From positions 1 through 64,000 of the forward strand of contig CACJJV010000004.1 in NCBI GenBank assembly GCA_902593845.1: a DNA stretch of 64,000 bases. Direction: 5' to 3'. Positions within the stretch are counted from its first letter, which is position 1, and the number at the start of each line of letters is the position of its first letter. Below are positions 1 through 13,577 of the stretch, piece after piece. Under the pieces are notes generated by a model. It was given only the letters and a program-made list of their open reading frames with translations. It was not told where the DNA came from and did no database searches. The stretch is from an uncultured Pelagibacteraceae bacterium. Lineage in GTDB: Bacteria; Pseudomonadota; Alphaproteobacteria; Pelagibacterales; Pelagibacteraceae. Both the position numbers and the translations under genes were made by a program.

Positions 1-132
1 AAAATAAAATTAAACTATAAACACGATGAAAGTTTAATAGGAGGTCTGGTAGTTCAAGTTGGAAGTACTATGGTTGACTCCTCAATTAAAAATAAATTAC
101 AGCAAATCGAAAATAGAATGATAGAGGCATAG
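1..132 (+). CDS. atpH: ATP synthase F1 delta subunit, C-terminal end (partial)
   Basis: The window opens inside this gene: an open frame of 43 codons ends with TAG directly before the atpA start. The visible tail (GGLVVQVGSTMVDSSI followed by a short helix ending IENRMIEA) fits the C-terminal domain of the delta (OSCP) subunit, which joins the F1 head to the peripheral stalk. The position immediately upstream of atpA is the standard place for atpH in alphaproteobacteria. Only the last quarter or so of the protein can be seen, so the call rests on this motif and the gene order. Confidence 0.85.
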   Translation, partial: KIKLNYKHDESLIGGLVVQVGSTMVDSSIKNKLQQIENRMIEA

Positions 133-1668
133 ATGGAAATAAATCCTTCAGAAGTTACAAAAATATTAAAAGAACAAATTAAAAATTTTGGTGAAAAAGC
201 CGAAGTTGCAGAAGTAGGGCAGGTATTATCAGTTGGAGATGGTATCGCAAGAATTTATGGTTTGGATAATGTACAAGCTGGTGAAATGGTGGAATTTGCA
301 GATGGATCAAAAGGGATGGCTCTTAACTTAGAAAGTGAAAATGTTGGTGTTGTAATTTTTGGTGATGATAGAAATGTAAAAGAGGGTGATGTAGTAAAAC
401 GTACAGGTAACATTGTTGATACCCCTGTTGGAAAGGAATTGTTAGGAAGAGTTGTAGACGGTTTAGGTAATCCTATTGATGGAAAAGGTCCATTTGATAA
501 AAATATTAAAAAAACTAGAGTAGAAGTGAAAGCACCAGGAATTATTCCTCGTCAATCAGTCAATGAACCAATGCAAACTGGATTAAAATCAATCGATAGT
601 TTGGTTCCAATTGGAAGAGGTCAAAGGGAATTAATTATTGGTGACAGACAAACAGGTAAAACTGCAGTTGCTGTGGATGCAATTATTAATCAAAAAAAAA
701 TAAATGAATCCGGTGATGAAAAGCAAAAATTATATTGTATTTATGTTGCAGTTGGACAAAAAAGATCAACGGTAAGACAAATTCAAAAAACTTTAGAAGA
801 AGCAGGTGCAATGGAGTACACAACTATTGTTGCAGCTACAGCATCAGATTCTGCGCCATTACAATTTTTAGCACCATATACAGGATGTGCTATGGGTGAG
901 TATTTTAGAGATAATGGAATGCATGCACTTATTATCTACGATGATTTATCTAAACAAGCTGTTGCGTACAGACAAATGTCTCTATTATTGAGAAGACCTC
1001 CAGGCCGTGAGGCTTATCCGGGAGATGTATTTTATCTACATAGTAGATTACTTGAAAGAGCCGCAAAGTTAAGCGATGAGCACGGTGGTGGTTCATTAAC
1101 AGCACTTCCAATTATTGAAACACAAGGAGGAGATGTTTCTGCATTTATTCCTACTAATGTAATTTCAATTACTGATGGTCAAATATTCTTAGAAACAGAA
1201 TTATTCAACCAAGGTATAAGACCAGCAATTAACGTTGGGTTATCAGTATCTAGAGTTGGATCATCAGCTCAAACAAAAGCTATGAAAAAAGTTTCGGGAT
1301 CGATGAAACTAGAATTAGCTCAATACAGAGAAATGGCAGCATTTGCTCAATTTGGATCTGATTTGGATGCATCTACACAACAACTTTTAAATAGGGGCTC
1401 AAAACTAACTGAACTTCTAAAACAAAAACAATACTCACCATTGACTGTTGCTGAACAAGTAATATCAGTTTTCTGCGGTGTTAAAGGATATCTCGATGAT
1501 ATTGATTTAAAAGATGTATCGGAGTTCGAAAACAAAATTATTAATAAATGTAAATCAGATAAACCTGAAATAATTGAAGCAATTCAAAGCACTGGAAAAC
1601 TTGATGAAGATAAAGAAAAGCTATTGGTAGAAGTAATTAATCAGCTGAAAGGAACCTTTAAATCTTAA
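133..1668 (+). CDS. atpA: F1Fo ATP synthase subunit alpha
   Basis: Non-catalytic nucleotide-binding subunit of the F1 head, cytoplasmic face of the inner membrane. The 511 residues match the usual family length. The P-loop GDRQTGKT lies at residues 170-177, and the segments [10 protein letters not shown] and [21 protein letters not shown] are signature alpha-subunit sequences. The ATG follows the atpH stop with no gap, and a purine-rich AGAGG lies just upstream, so translation is probably coupled. It is the second gene of the visible atpH-A-G-D-C run, the alphaproteobacterial F1 operon whose Fo genes lie elsewhere. Confidence 0.98.
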   Translation: MEINPSEVTKILKEQIKNFGEKAEVAEVGQVLSVGDGIARIYGLDNVQAGEMVEFADGSKGMALNLESENVGVVIFGDDRNVKEGDVVKRTGNIVDTPVGKELLGRVVDGLGNPIDGKGPFDKNIKKTRVEVKAPGIIPRQSVNEPMQTGLKSIDSLVPIGRGQRELIIGDRQTGKTAVAVDAIINQKKINESGDEKQKLYCIYVAVGQKRSTVRQIQKTLEEAGAMEYTTIVAATASDSAPLQFLAPYTGCAMGEYFRDNGMHALIIYDDLSKQAVAYRQMSLLLRRPPGREAYPGDVFYLHSRLLERAAKLSDEHGGGSLTALPIIETQGGDVSAFIPTNVISITDGQIFLETELFNQGIRPAINVGLSVSRVGSSAQTKAMKKVSGSMKLELAQYREMAAFAQFGSDLDASTQQLLNRGSKLTELLKQKQYSPLTVAEQVISVFCGVKGYLDDIDLKDVSEFENKIINKCKSDKPEIIEAIQSTGKLDEDKEKLLVEVINQLKGTFKS

Positions 1669-1674
1669 TATAAT

Positions 1675-3967
<2,293 letters not shown>

Positions 3968-3968
<1 letters not shown>

Positions 3969-4360
3969 TGAGTGAAGAATTTAAAATTGAAATTGTAAAC
4001 CCAGAAAAATCTTTTTTAGTTAAAGAGGATGTTATAGAGGTTGTTGTACCTGCATTTGAGGGTGAAATGGGAATTTTAAAAGATCACATATCTATTATTT
4101 CTTTTTTAAAACCTGGGATAATTAAAGTATTTTCGAAATCAGGTGATGAAAATTATTATGTAGAAGATGGGATTATTGAATTTAAAAATAATAATTTATC
4201 TATCTTAACAAGCACAATAATCTCTGTGACAGATTTAGATAAATCTAAACAAGGGGATTTACTCAAAAAAGCTGAAGCGGAAGCAAGCAAATCTGAGATA
4301 AGTGATCAGGCTAAATATTTAGCAGATCAAAAAGTTGAAGTTTTAAGATCGATTAATTAA
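3968..4360 (+). CDS. atpC: F1Fo ATP synthase subunit epsilon
   Basis: Small regulatory subunit of the F1 rotor. The N-terminal beta-sandwich (residues 1-85) contains the family pattern VVVPAFEGEMGILKDHIS, where most homologues have a GE-G--P-H segment. A short C-terminal helical part follows. It starts on the last base of the atpD stop codon. Its last 18 bases overlap the end of the convergent rppH gene, so no spacer is left for an operon terminator after the ATP synthase genes. Confidence 0.93.
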
Positions 4361-4828
4361 TAATAACTCTAATTTTTTTTTAATTTCTTGATAGACGTGT
4401 AATTTAAAATCTACCACAACTTTTGTTAAGGACTCTAAATCAATCCATTTCCATTCAAGAAATTCAGGTTTTTTTGTTTTAATATTTATTTCACTATCCT
4501 CTCCAGTAAACTTCATTATAAACCATTTCTGTTTTTGTCCTTTATACTTACCCTTCCAAATTATACCCAATAAGTGATCTGGTAATTCATATGTTATAAA
4601 ACCATCTAATTCTTTAATAAGCTTTACTTTTGTAATACTAGTCTCTTCCTTTAACTCCCTGTATGCGGCGGTAAGAAAATCCTCACCTTCATCAATACCT
4701 CCTTGTGGCATTTGCCAAAAGTTTTTTGGGTTGTCTATTCTTCTTGCAACGAAAATTTTATCTTCTTCATTAAGAACAACAATTCCTACACCACTACGGA
4801 GTGGTAGATGTTTATATTGCTCTTTCAT
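4343..4828 (-). CDS. rppH: RNA pyrophosphohydrolase (Nudix hydrolase)
   Basis: Removes pyrophosphate from the 5' triphosphate end of RNAs and so starts mRNA decay; related enzymes also act on dinucleoside polyphosphates. The Nudix box lies at about residues 43-65 (GGIDEGEDF, then the REL-EE core in YRELKEETS). The N-terminal LPLRSGVGIVVLN and the FWQMPQGG motif are typical of RppH. Length 161 is normal. It is the last gene of the long minus-strand rplU operon, starting directly after the ctpA stop, and its 3' end overlaps atpC. Confidence 0.93.
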   Translation of the reverse strand: MKEQYKHLPLRSGVGIVVLNEEDKIFVARRIDNPKNFWQMPQGGIDEGEDFLTAAYRELKEETSITKVKLIKELDGFITYELPDHLLGIIWKGKYKGQKQKWFIMKFTGEDSEINIKTKKPEFLEWKWIDLESLTKVVVDFKLHVYQEIKKKLELLLINRS

Positions 4829-5968
4829 TTAACCGTTTAAAAGTTTTAATGCGTAGCTTAGTTGATTATCAGTGTCGGTCTTAATCCTAAATTCATCCGT
4901 ATCTTCATCAATCTCAATGTCAGGACTTACTCCAACTTCAGAAATTGATTTGCCTGACGGTAGGTAATATTTTGCAACAGTGAGTCTTATTGCTCCTTTA
5001 TTCTTTAGTGGAATAATTGATTGCACTGAACCCTTTCCATAACTATTTTCGCCTAAAATAATTGCTCTTTTATGATCTTGTAGTGCTCCAGCAACTATTT
5101 CTGAAGCAGATGCAGAACCGTAATTAATTAATACAACCAAAGTTTTGCCACCTATCAAATCTCCTTTTTTGGCAAACCATTTTCTATTTTCAGAGGCCTT
5201 TCTACTTTTGGTAGATACAATCTCCCCATTATCTAAAAAAAAATCTGATATTCTTATAGCTTGTGATAACAACCCTCCAGGATTATTTCTTAAATCTAGT
5301 ATATATGAATTTATATTTCCATTTTTTTCAAATTCTCTAATTTGCTCTCTTATTTGATCACCACTATTTTCATTGAAAGATGTTAATCTAAGATAACCAA
5401 CATTATTTTTTAAAAGATCGGCTTTTACTGATTTAATTTGAATTATTTCTCTTACGATTTCAAATGTTAAAGCTTTTTTTTGTCCAATTCTTCTTACAGT
5501 TAAAATAATTGATGAACCTACAGGTCCTCTCATTAAATCTACAGCTTCACTTAGAGATTTACCTTGTACCTGAATATCATCTATCTTTATGATGTAGTCA
5601 CCAGCTTTAATTCCAGCTCTAGACGCTGGAGTATCGTCAATAGGGGAAATTACTTTTACAACTCCAGACTCCATATTTACCTCTATTCCCAAGCCACCAA
5701 ATTCACCACTTGTTTCAGTCTGCATTTCGTTGAAAATTTCAGGTGACATATATGCTGAGTAAGGATCTAGTGATTGTAGCAAACCATCTATTGCAGCATC
5801 CATGCTTTCAGATTGATTTATTTCATCGACATATTCCTTATTAATTTTTTCTAATACCTCTCCAAATAAATCTATTTTCTTATAAACATCATTTTCAGCT
5901 GCAACGACAGGATTAAAAGTTGAAAACTTCAGGAAAAATATACTGATAATAAAAAAAATTTTCCTCAT
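4829..5968 (-). CDS. ctpA: C-terminal processing peptidase, S41 family, periplasmic
   Basis: Serine protease that trims or degrades periplasmic proteins. From the chosen start the order is signal peptide (MRKIFFIISIFFLKFSTF, cut probably after PVVAA), PDZ domain (about residues 85-165 with GLGIEV), then the S41 catalytic domain with NYGSASASEI for the serine and SYGKGSVQ for the lysine. The frame is open for 12 codons further upstream. The internal ATG at 5968 was chosen because it begins directly at the signal peptide and overlaps the rsfS stop codon as ATGA. The mature protein is about 355 residues, on the short side for the family. Confidence 0.93.
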   Translation of the reverse strand: MRKIFFIISIFFLKFSTFNPVVAAENDVYKKIDLFGEVLEKINKEYVDEINQSESMDAAIDGLLQSLDPYSAYMSPEIFNEMQTETSGEFGGLGIEVNMESGVVKVISPIDDTPASRAGIKAGDYIIKIDDIQVQGKSLSEAVDLMRGPVGSSIILTVRRIGQKKALTFEIVREIIQIKSVKADLLKNNVGYLRLTSFNENSGDQIREQIREFEKNGNINSYILDLRNNPGGLLSQAIRISDFFLDNGEIVSTKSRKASENRKWFAKKGDLIGGKTLVVLINYGSASASEIVAGALQDHKRAIILGENSYGKGSVQSIIPLKNKGAIRLTVAKYYLPSGKSISEVGVSPDIEIDEDTDEFRIKTDTDNQLSYALKLLNG

Positions 5969-6315
5969 ATTATAAGTTTTTCTTTTGGAATAAATTCTGA
6001 CCACATTTTTTCTAGTTCATAAAACTTTCTTTTTTCTGGATGAAATATGTGGACAATTAGATCTATTCCATCTACCAGTTTCCACTCAGTACTATCTTTT
6101 CCCTCGATTTTTGAATCTTTCATTCCATAATCTTTGAATTTTTCTAAAACTTGCTCAGAAAGTGACTGGATATGTCTAGACGACGTACCACTTGCAATAA
6201 TCATGTATTCAGCCATTGAACTTTTATCTTTAAGATCAATGCTAACAATGTCTAAAGCTTTATTGATATCTAAAGTTTGAATTATGATTTTTTTTAAATC
6301 AGAAATTTTGTCCAT
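5965..6315 (-). CDS. rsfS: Ribosome silencing factor RsfS
   Basis: RsfS binds ribosomal protein L14 and blocks joining of the ribosomal subunits when nutrients are short. The protein has 116 residues, as usual, with the conserved segments MIIASGTSSRHIQSLSEQV and the DSTEWKLVDGIDLIVHIFHP block around residues 70-95. It lies between nadD and ctpA, its standard alphaproteobacterial neighbourhood. Its TGA shares bases with the ctpA start. Confidence 0.95.
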   Translation of the reverse strand: MDKISDLKKIIIQTLDINKALDIVSIDLKDKSSMAEYMIIASGTSSRHIQSLSEQVLEKFKDYGMKDSKIEGKDSTEWKLVDGIDLIVHIFHPEKRKFYELEKMWSEFIPKEKLII

Positions 6316-6332
6316 TAATTAATTAAACCATA

Positions 6333-6875
6333 TCAAATTTTTCTCAATTGAGAAGAAGAAATATTGACCTTTTCAAATTCAATAAATTTCAAATTTTCTC
6401 TATTTAATCTTTTATATGTAGTTGAATTTAATGATTTTTTTTTATAACCATGCCTATCAAATACTATTATTTTACATTTCTGTGAAATTAATTTCCATTT
6501 ATACCATTTGTGAAATTTTATTAAATTATCAGCGCCCATTATAAAATAAATTTTGTTTTTTTTGTTCTTTGAAATATGATTTATCAAATCAAAAGTTTTA
6601 TTCGATTTAATTTTGTCCTCATAAAATTTTACTTTAATCAATTTACTTGATCCAATAATTTTTTTGCAATGCTTGATTCTATTATTCAAACTTGTATGCG
6701 TCTTTTTTTTAAAAGGATTTTTTTTTGTTATTGCCCAAATAAAATTTCGTAATTTAAATCTTTTAATTGCTTCTTTTGAGATAGTTAAGTGACCTTTGTG
6801 TGCAGGATCGAAGGTTCCACCTAGGATCCCAATTTTGTTTCTTCTTGTAACCAATTTACTTTCTAATTTTACCAT
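6333..6875 (-). CDS. nadD: Nicotinate-nucleotide adenylyltransferase
   Basis: Transfers AMP from ATP to nicotinate mononucleotide, the adenylylation step of NAD synthesis. The nucleotidyltransferase signature GGTFDPAHKGHL (HxGH type) is at about residues 19-30, and the closing ISSSQLRKI corresponds to the family's SST/S-x-[IL]R end motif. At 180 residues it is slightly shorter than many homologues. It overlaps the 3' end of proA by 20 bases. An extra N-terminal basic stretch (residues 1-13) might mean a later start, but no better ATG is visible. Confidence 0.93.
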   Translation of the reverse strand: MVKLESKLVTRRNKIGILGGTFDPAHKGHLTISKEAIKRFKLRNFIWAITKKNPFKKKTHTSLNNRIKHCKKIIGSSKLIKVKFYEDKIKSNKTFDLINHISKNKKNKIYFIMGADNLIKFHKWYKWKLISQKCKIIVFDRHGYKKKSLNSTTYKRLNRENLKFIEFEKVNISSSQLRKI

Positions 6876-8105
6876 TACTTGTTACTTGATATTTGTAGGA
6901 AATTAGTTGTCCAAGTCCTACAGGGCCTCTTGGTGGAAGAACATTTGTCGAAATTCCAACCTCACCACCAAATCCAAATTCACCACCATCTGCAAATTGT
7001 GTAGATGTATTGTGCATCGCTATTGAACTTTTAACTCCCATTAAAAATTTTTTAGCAGTTTTTTTGTTTTTAGTAATAATACAATCAGTATGCATAGTTC
7101 CATATTTATTAATATGAGAAATAGCCTCTTGTAAGTTTTTGACAGATTTTACAGAAACGGTAGCAGACAAATATTCTTTTGACCAATCTTTGATTGATGC
7201 TTTTTTGATTTTACCTTTATAAATTTTTCGTATTTTATTATCACCAATAATCTGACAACCTTTTTCCTCTAATATCTTTAATATATGAGCTCCAAACTTT
7301 TTGATAATACGCTCATTAAGCAAAATTGTTTCAGTTGCTCCACAAATCGCTGTATTTCTTAATTTTGCATTTACTATTACTTTGGTAGCAATTTTGGGAT
7401 CCGCATCTTTATCTACATATGAATGACAAACACCTTCTAAGTGACCAATAGTTGGAATTTTAGAAATGTTTTGTACTTTTTTAACTAAATTTCTACCCCC
7501 TCTTGGTATGATTACATCAATAAAATTTGTCATTTTAGTAAGTAAAAAATCTACCACTTTTCTATTCTTTATATCGATGAATTGAACAAAGTTTTGATTA
7601 ACTTTATTAATCTTCAAAGCTTTTCTGAATAAATTTGATAAAATTTTATTAGAATAAAAGGCCTCAGAACCACCTTTTAAAATAACTGGATTTCCAGATT
7701 TAAAACATAATGATGCTACATCCGAGGTTACATTTGGTCTACTTTCATAAATTACACCTATTACTCCTATCGGGATTGATATTTTTGAAAATACAAGTCC
7801 ATTAGGTCTTTCCCATTTTTCAATAACATTGTGAATTGGATCCTTTAACTTAATTATTTTTTGGATTGAATTAATAATACCCAAGATTTTTTTTTCATTT
7901 AAAATAAGTCGATTTATTAAATTATCTCTAAGCTTAATTTTGATAGCCCGATCTACATCTTTTTTATTTTCTCTAAGAATTAAATGCTTATTTTTTTTTA
8001 TCATTTTAAGATAATCACTTAAAACTTTATTTTTTTTATAAGTATTAATTGGTTGAGCAAAAGCTTGTTTTGATCTTTCTCCAATATTAATTAATATCTT
8101 TCTCA

Positions 8106-8106
<1 letters not shown>
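6856..8106 (-). CDS. proA: Glutamate-5-semialdehyde dehydrogenase (gamma-glutamyl phosphate reductase)
   Basis: Second step of proline synthesis: NADPH reduction of gamma-glutamyl phosphate to glutamate semialdehyde. The 416 residues match the family. The conserved segment YESRPNVTSDVASLCFKSGN is at about residues 129-148. The cysteine segment AICGATETILL near residue 254 holds the active-site Cys. The C-terminal glycine-rich FGFGGEVGIS is also typical. It is adjacent to proB (one-base overlap), whose product feeds it. Confidence 0.97.
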
Positions 8107-10209
<2,103 letters not shown>

Positions 10210-10212
10210 CTA

Positions 10213-10467
10213 TTAATTGGGTTTTACTGAAACAAAAGTTCTATCTGACTTTGTTTTTTTAAAAACTACTTTACCTTTTATTACTGAAAAAATTGAGTGA
10301 TCTTTACCCATTCCTACGTTTTCTCCAGGAAATATTTTTGTACCCCTTTGTCTTACAATAATGTTTCCAGGTATAACAGATTGTCCTCCATACTTTTTGA
10401 CACCAAGCCTTCGTCCAGCACTATCACGTCCATTTCGAGAAGATCCACCTGCTTTTTTTGTTGCCAT
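10213..10467 (-). CDS. rpmA: 50S ribosomal protein L27
   Basis: Its N-terminal tail reaches the peptidyl transferase centre. The 84 residues begin [20 protein letters not shown], the classic bacterial L27 start without the cleavable Firmicutes extension, and contain [19 protein letters not shown]. It lies 13 bases after rplU and 27 bases before obgE. The short spacer toward obgE could form a weak hairpin (TACAAC/GTTGTA, 10-base loop), too weak to call a terminator. Confidence 0.98.
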   Translation of the reverse strand: MATKKAGGSSRNGRDSAGRRLGVKKYGGQSVIPGNIIVRQRGTKIFPGENVGMGKDHSIFSVIKGKVVFKKTKSDRTFVSVKPN

Positions 10468-10480
10468 AATTAATTACTAG

Positions 10481-10879
10481 TTACTTACTAGCCTCTTTTT
10501 TTGTTTCTGTCTTTTTTGTTACCTTAGAAACTTTTTCAGCCTCTGAAAGAATTTTACCATCTTTTGAAAAAATTTTATTTATTCTAATCATAGAATATTC
10601 CTGTCTATGCCCATTTTTTCTTCTTGAATTATGTCTTCTTCTTTTTTTAAAAATTAATACAGTCCTATTTTTACTATTTTTAATTAAGTCAGCTTCAACT
10701 TTTGCACCACTTACCATTGGAGCTCCAACTTCTATTTTACTGTCATCTCCATAAGCTAAAATTTCATTAAATTCTATTTTTGAATTAGCTTTGATATCTG
10801 TTAATTTCTCAATTTTCAAAATCTCCCCAGATTTCACTTTGTATTGTTTACCACCTGTTTTTATGACTGCGAATGACAT
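10481..10879 (-). CDS. rplU: 50S ribosomal protein L21
   Basis: Binds 23S rRNA. The core of about 100 residues begins MSFAVIKTGGKQYKVKSGE and carries the KRRRHNSRRKNGHRQEYSMI block that identifies L21. The tail after about residue 105 is a lysine-rich extension of about 25 residues, as in many alphaproteobacteria. It is the first gene of the nine-gene minus-strand operon and follows a well-formed promoter. Confidence 0.97.
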   Translation of the reverse strand: MSFAVIKTGGKQYKVKSGEILKIEKLTDIKANSKIEFNEILAYGDDSKIEVGAPMVSGAKVEADLIKNSKNRTVLIFKKRRRHNSRRKNGHRQEYSMIRINKIFSKDGKILSEAEKVSKVTKKTETKKEASK

Positions 10880-10905
10880 ATAAATACTCTAAATTTTGTT
10901 ATGGC

Positions 10906-10933
10906 AATATAGTCTGAGCAAGCCTATAGTCAA
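10906..10933 (-). promoter_or_regulatory. Sigma70-type promoter of the rplU operon
   Basis: On the minus strand TTGACT (10933-10928) and TATATT (10911-10906) are separated by 16 bases, each matching the consensus hexamer at five of six positions. The start site would lie near 10899, giving a leader of about 20 bases before the rplU ATG at 10879. The box begins with CTTGAC, as does the rpmB promoter at 21826. Confidence 0.75.
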
Positions 10934-10943
10934 GTTTTATAAA

Positions 10944-11675
10944 TCAAAAATTATCCTTTAAATCTCTTAATTTTGAAAAACTTTCAACATCTTTAGCTTT
11001 AAGAAATATATTGCATTCCATTTCATCAGATAAAATTGATGGAATGGTGGGATGGCCATTTTTTATTTTTTCTTTAATTTCTTTAATTTTACTTTTCAAA
11101 TTTGAATTATCAGGATCGTTTGACTCACTAAATTTTGAATTTTGTAATGTATATTCATGGCCGCAATATATCTGAGTATCTTTCGGAAGTTCTTTTATTT
11201 TTTTTAATGAGTTGAACATCTGTTCATAAGTTCCCTCAAAAATTCTACCACATCCTAAAGAAAATAAGGTATCGCCAGTAAAAATTATTTTTTCCAAAAA
11301 AAAATGAAAGGCAATATGCCCACTCGTATGACCTGGAATGTGATAAATTTTCGCCTCAAAATTTTCGCCTCTCCATTTTTGATTATCTTCCACAAGTACA
11401 TCAATTTCTGGAATCCGATCTTTATCTTCTTTAAATCCAACTATTTTAGAATTATATCTTTTCTTTAATTCCAAGTTGCCACCTACATGATCATAATGAT
11501 GGTGAGTATTAAGAATATATTTTAACTGAATATTATTTTTTTCAACATATTTTATAATTGGAGCTGCCTCACCAGGGTCAACAACACATCCAATATTTTT
11601 AGTGTCATCGATTAACAGGTAACTATAATTGTCTTGTAAACACTTTATTATTTCTATTCTCATCTTATTTTTCAA
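10944..11675 (-). CDS. gloB: Hydroxyacylglutathione hydrolase (glyoxalase II)
   Basis: Metallo-beta-lactamase-fold enzyme that hydrolyses S-lactoylglutathione to lactate and glutathione, the last step of methylglyoxal removal. Metal ligands are visible in THHHYDHVGG, IPGHTSGHI, TGDTLFSLGCGR and CGHEYT. Length 243 is close to the family norm. As listed it overlaps the metW end by 11 bases. An ATG four codons later (11663), one base after the metW stop, would align better with known starts. It shares the transcript of metX-metW, though its chemistry is unrelated to methionine synthesis. Confidence 0.92.
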   Translation of the reverse strand: MKNKMRIEIIKCLQDNYSYLLIDDTKNIGCVVDPGEAAPIIKYVEKNNIQLKYILNTHHHYDHVGGNLELKKRYNSKIVGFKEDKDRIPEIDVLVEDNQKWRGENFEAKIYHIPGHTSGHIAFHFFLEKIIFTGDTLFSLGCGRIFEGTYEQMFNSLKKIKELPKDTQIYCGHEYTLQNSKFSESNDPDNSNLKSKIKEIKEKIKNGHPTIPSILSDEMECNIFLKAKDVESFSKLRDLKDNF

Positions 11676-12261
11676 TTAAGAATATACCTAATTCTGCAAA
11701 TAAATTTTTATAAAATAAATTAAAATTATTAATATTTGATATATTTTTATTTGTCAGAGCTAAAGATTTAAAGATTTTAAAGTTTAAAATTTTTGAAAAT
11801 TTAACAAAATCTTTAATCGTACACATATGAATATTTGGAGTGTTATACCAATCATTTGGTAATGATTCTGTGATTGGCATTGTTCCTTTGATAAGCAAAT
11901 TTAATCTTACTTTCCAATGACCAAAATTTGGAATTGTTATGATTGCTTTCTTTCCAACTCTTAAAAGTTCTTTTATGACAATTTCAGGATTTATGAAAGC
12001 TTGTAAAGTTTGACCTAGAACAACATAATCAAAAGAATCATTTGGAAATTGTTTTAAATCTAATTCCGCGTTTCCCTCAATTACAGTGAGTCCTTTTGAT
12101 ACGCAGGTTTGAACTTTATCCTTTGAAATCTCAATCCCTCTCGCATCAACATTTTTATTTTTTTTTAATGACTCCATTAATGTTCCATCATCGCAGCCAA
12201 CATCTAAAACTCTTGTTTTTTCCTCTATTAAATCGACTATTATTTTATATTCTGTTTTCAC
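11665..12261 (-). CDS. metW: MetW, methyltransferase-like partner of MetX
   Basis: A small class I SAM-methyltransferase fold protein (198 residues) with motif I VLDVGCDDGTL near residues 18-28, and FDYVVLGQTLQ and the MPITESLPNDWYNTPNIH block that typify MetW. The gene pairs with metX across proteobacteria and is needed for methionine synthesis in several species. MetW is thought to support MetX acyltransferase activity; a methylation reaction is not established. It starts 2 bases after metX. Confidence 0.93.
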   Translation of the reverse strand: MKTEYKIIVDLIEEKTRVLDVGCDDGTLMESLKKNKNVDARGIEISKDKVQTCVSKGLTVIEGNAELDLKQFPNDSFDYVVLGQTLQAFINPEIVIKELLRVGKKAIITIPNFGHWKVRLNLLIKGTMPITESLPNDWYNTPNIHMCTIKDFVKFSKILNFKIFKSLALTNKNISNINNFNLFYKNLFAELGIFLIEK

Positions 12262-12263
12262 TA

Positions 12264-13382
12264 TTATCTCTTTATGTAAGATTTATCTAAAAAATTTTTA
12301 AGGGTTTTCAAAAAGTCTGGAACATCTAATAAAAAAGAGTCATGACCTTTGTCAGATTTTATTTCAACAAATCCAACATCAGCACCAATTGCATTAAGAG
12401 CGATAACTATATCTTTATTTTCTTGAGTTGGATAGAGCCAGTCTGAGGTGAAGGATATTACAAAAAACTTAGCCTTAGTTTTTTTAAATGCATTAGATAA
12501 ATTACCATCAAATTGTTTAACTAGATCAAAATAATCCATTGCTCTTGTAATATAAAGATAACTATTAGCATCAAATCGATCTACAAAAACGGATCCTTGA
12601 TATCTTAGATAACTCTCTATTTGAAAATCTGCATCAAATCCAAATTTAAGAGCATCTCTTTCTTGAAGTTTTCTTCCAAATTTTTCTTGTAAACCTTTTT
12701 TAGACAAATAAGTTATATGAGCAGCCATTCTCGCCACTGATAACCCTTTATCAGGAAGAGTATTATTAGATAAATATTTTCCGTCTGACCAATTATGATC
12801 CGATGCTATCGCTTGTCTACCTAACTCATTAAAAGCAATATTTTGAGCAGAATGACTAGAGGTACATGCAATCGGCACTACTGTACTAGCTTTATCCGGA
12901 TAATTACTAATAAATTGCAAAACTTGCATTCCTCCCATTGATCCACCAACAACTGAAAAAAGTTTTTTTATCTCAAAATGATCTAATAAATTTACTTGTG
13001 CATTGACCATGTCATTAATAGTAATTACAGGAAAATCAGTTCCATAAATTTTATTTGTATCAGGATTTTTATGGCTTGGGCCAAATGAGCCCATACAACC
13101 ACCTATTACATTCGCACAAATAACAAAATATTTATTTGTATCTATTGATTTATTAGGACCCACTGCATAAGACCACCAACCATCTTTTTTTGTAACGGGA
13201 TTAATACCCGTAACAAATTGATCACCAGTAAGCGCATGAAAAACAAGGATTGCATTATCTTTATTTTTATTAAGCGAACCATAAGTTTCATACGCGAGTG
13301 GAAAATTATTGATAGTTTTACCACAATCAAGTTTCAATGGTTTTTTAATAACAAGCGTTTTTATATTCTCTTTAATATTCAT
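12264..13382 (-). CDS. metX: Homoserine O-acyltransferase MetX
   Basis: Activates homoserine with an acyl group, the entry step of methionine synthesis. It has an alpha/beta-hydrolase fold of 372 residues with the nucleophile in GGSMGGMQ (Ser148), the acid in SFTSDWLYP and the histidine in KGHDSFLLD. The family includes acetyl- and succinyl-transferases; alphaproteobacterial MetX proteins paired with MetW can use succinyl-CoA, so the acyl donor is left open. A SAM-II riboswitch lies upstream, giving end-product control. There is no clear Shine-Dalgarno sequence before the ATG. Confidence 0.95.
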   Translation of the reverse strand: MNIKENIKTLVIKKPLKLDCGKTINNFPLAYETYGSLNKNKDNAILVFHALTGDQFVTGINPVTKKDGWWSYAVGPNKSIDTNKYFVICANVIGGCMGSFGPSHKNPDTNKIYGTDFPVITINDMVNAQVNLLDHFEIKKLFSVVGGSMGGMQVLQFISNYPDKASTVVPIACTSSHSAQNIAFNELGRQAIASDHNWSDGKYLSNNTLPDKGLSVARMAAHITYLSKKGLQEKFGRKLQERDALKFGFDADFQIESYLRYQGSVFVDRFDANSYLYITRAMDYFDLVKQFDGNLSNAFKKTKAKFFVISFTSDWLYPTQENKDIVIALNAIGADVGFVEIKSDKGHDSFLLDVPDFLKTLKNFLDKSYIKR

Positions 13383-13420
13383 AATTATTAATGCTAATTA
13401 TTGAATTGTGAGAAAAAAAA

Positions 13421-13472
13421 CTTTTTTAGCGGTTTTTTTAAAGCGCTCGCAATTCAGTTAAATCAGCGCATA
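13421..13472 (-). ncRNA. SAM-II riboswitch aptamer upstream of metX
   Basis: The minus strand reads GCGCTGATTTAAC, then TGAATTGCGAGCGC, then an A-rich stretch ending CCGCTAAAAAAG. This follows the SAM-II (metX/metA leader) consensus closely. The five-base P1 stem GCGCU/AGCGC (13469-13465 with 13447-13443), the UGAUUUAAC loop segment, UUGC(A/G)AGCGC and the terminal GCUAAAAA are all present. Binding of S-adenosylmethionine closes a pseudoknot and lowers metX expression. Eight U follow directly (13420-13413) and the metX ATG is 38 bases downstream. Recognised by eye; a covariance-model search against the Rfam SAM-II family would confirm it. Confidence 0.92.
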
Positions 13473-13475
13473 AAT

Positions 13476-13504
13476 TTTGTACAAGATGTTATTTAGTATG
13501 TCAA
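13476..13504 (-). promoter_or_regulatory. Promoter of the metX riboswitch leader
   Basis: On the minus strand a perfect -35 box TTGACA (13504-13499) and TACAAA (13481-13476) are separated by 17 bases. The predicted start near 13469-13470 coincides with the first paired bases of the SAM-II aptamer, so the leader would begin with the riboswitch itself. The -10 match is moderate (four of six), but its placement relative to the aptamer supports it. Confidence 0.75.
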
Positions 13505-13577
13505 TTTTTTAAAATATTTGAACTAATTCTATATGAAAAATTGTTATTTTATTTATAAAGAGGCTAAAATTTAAAAG

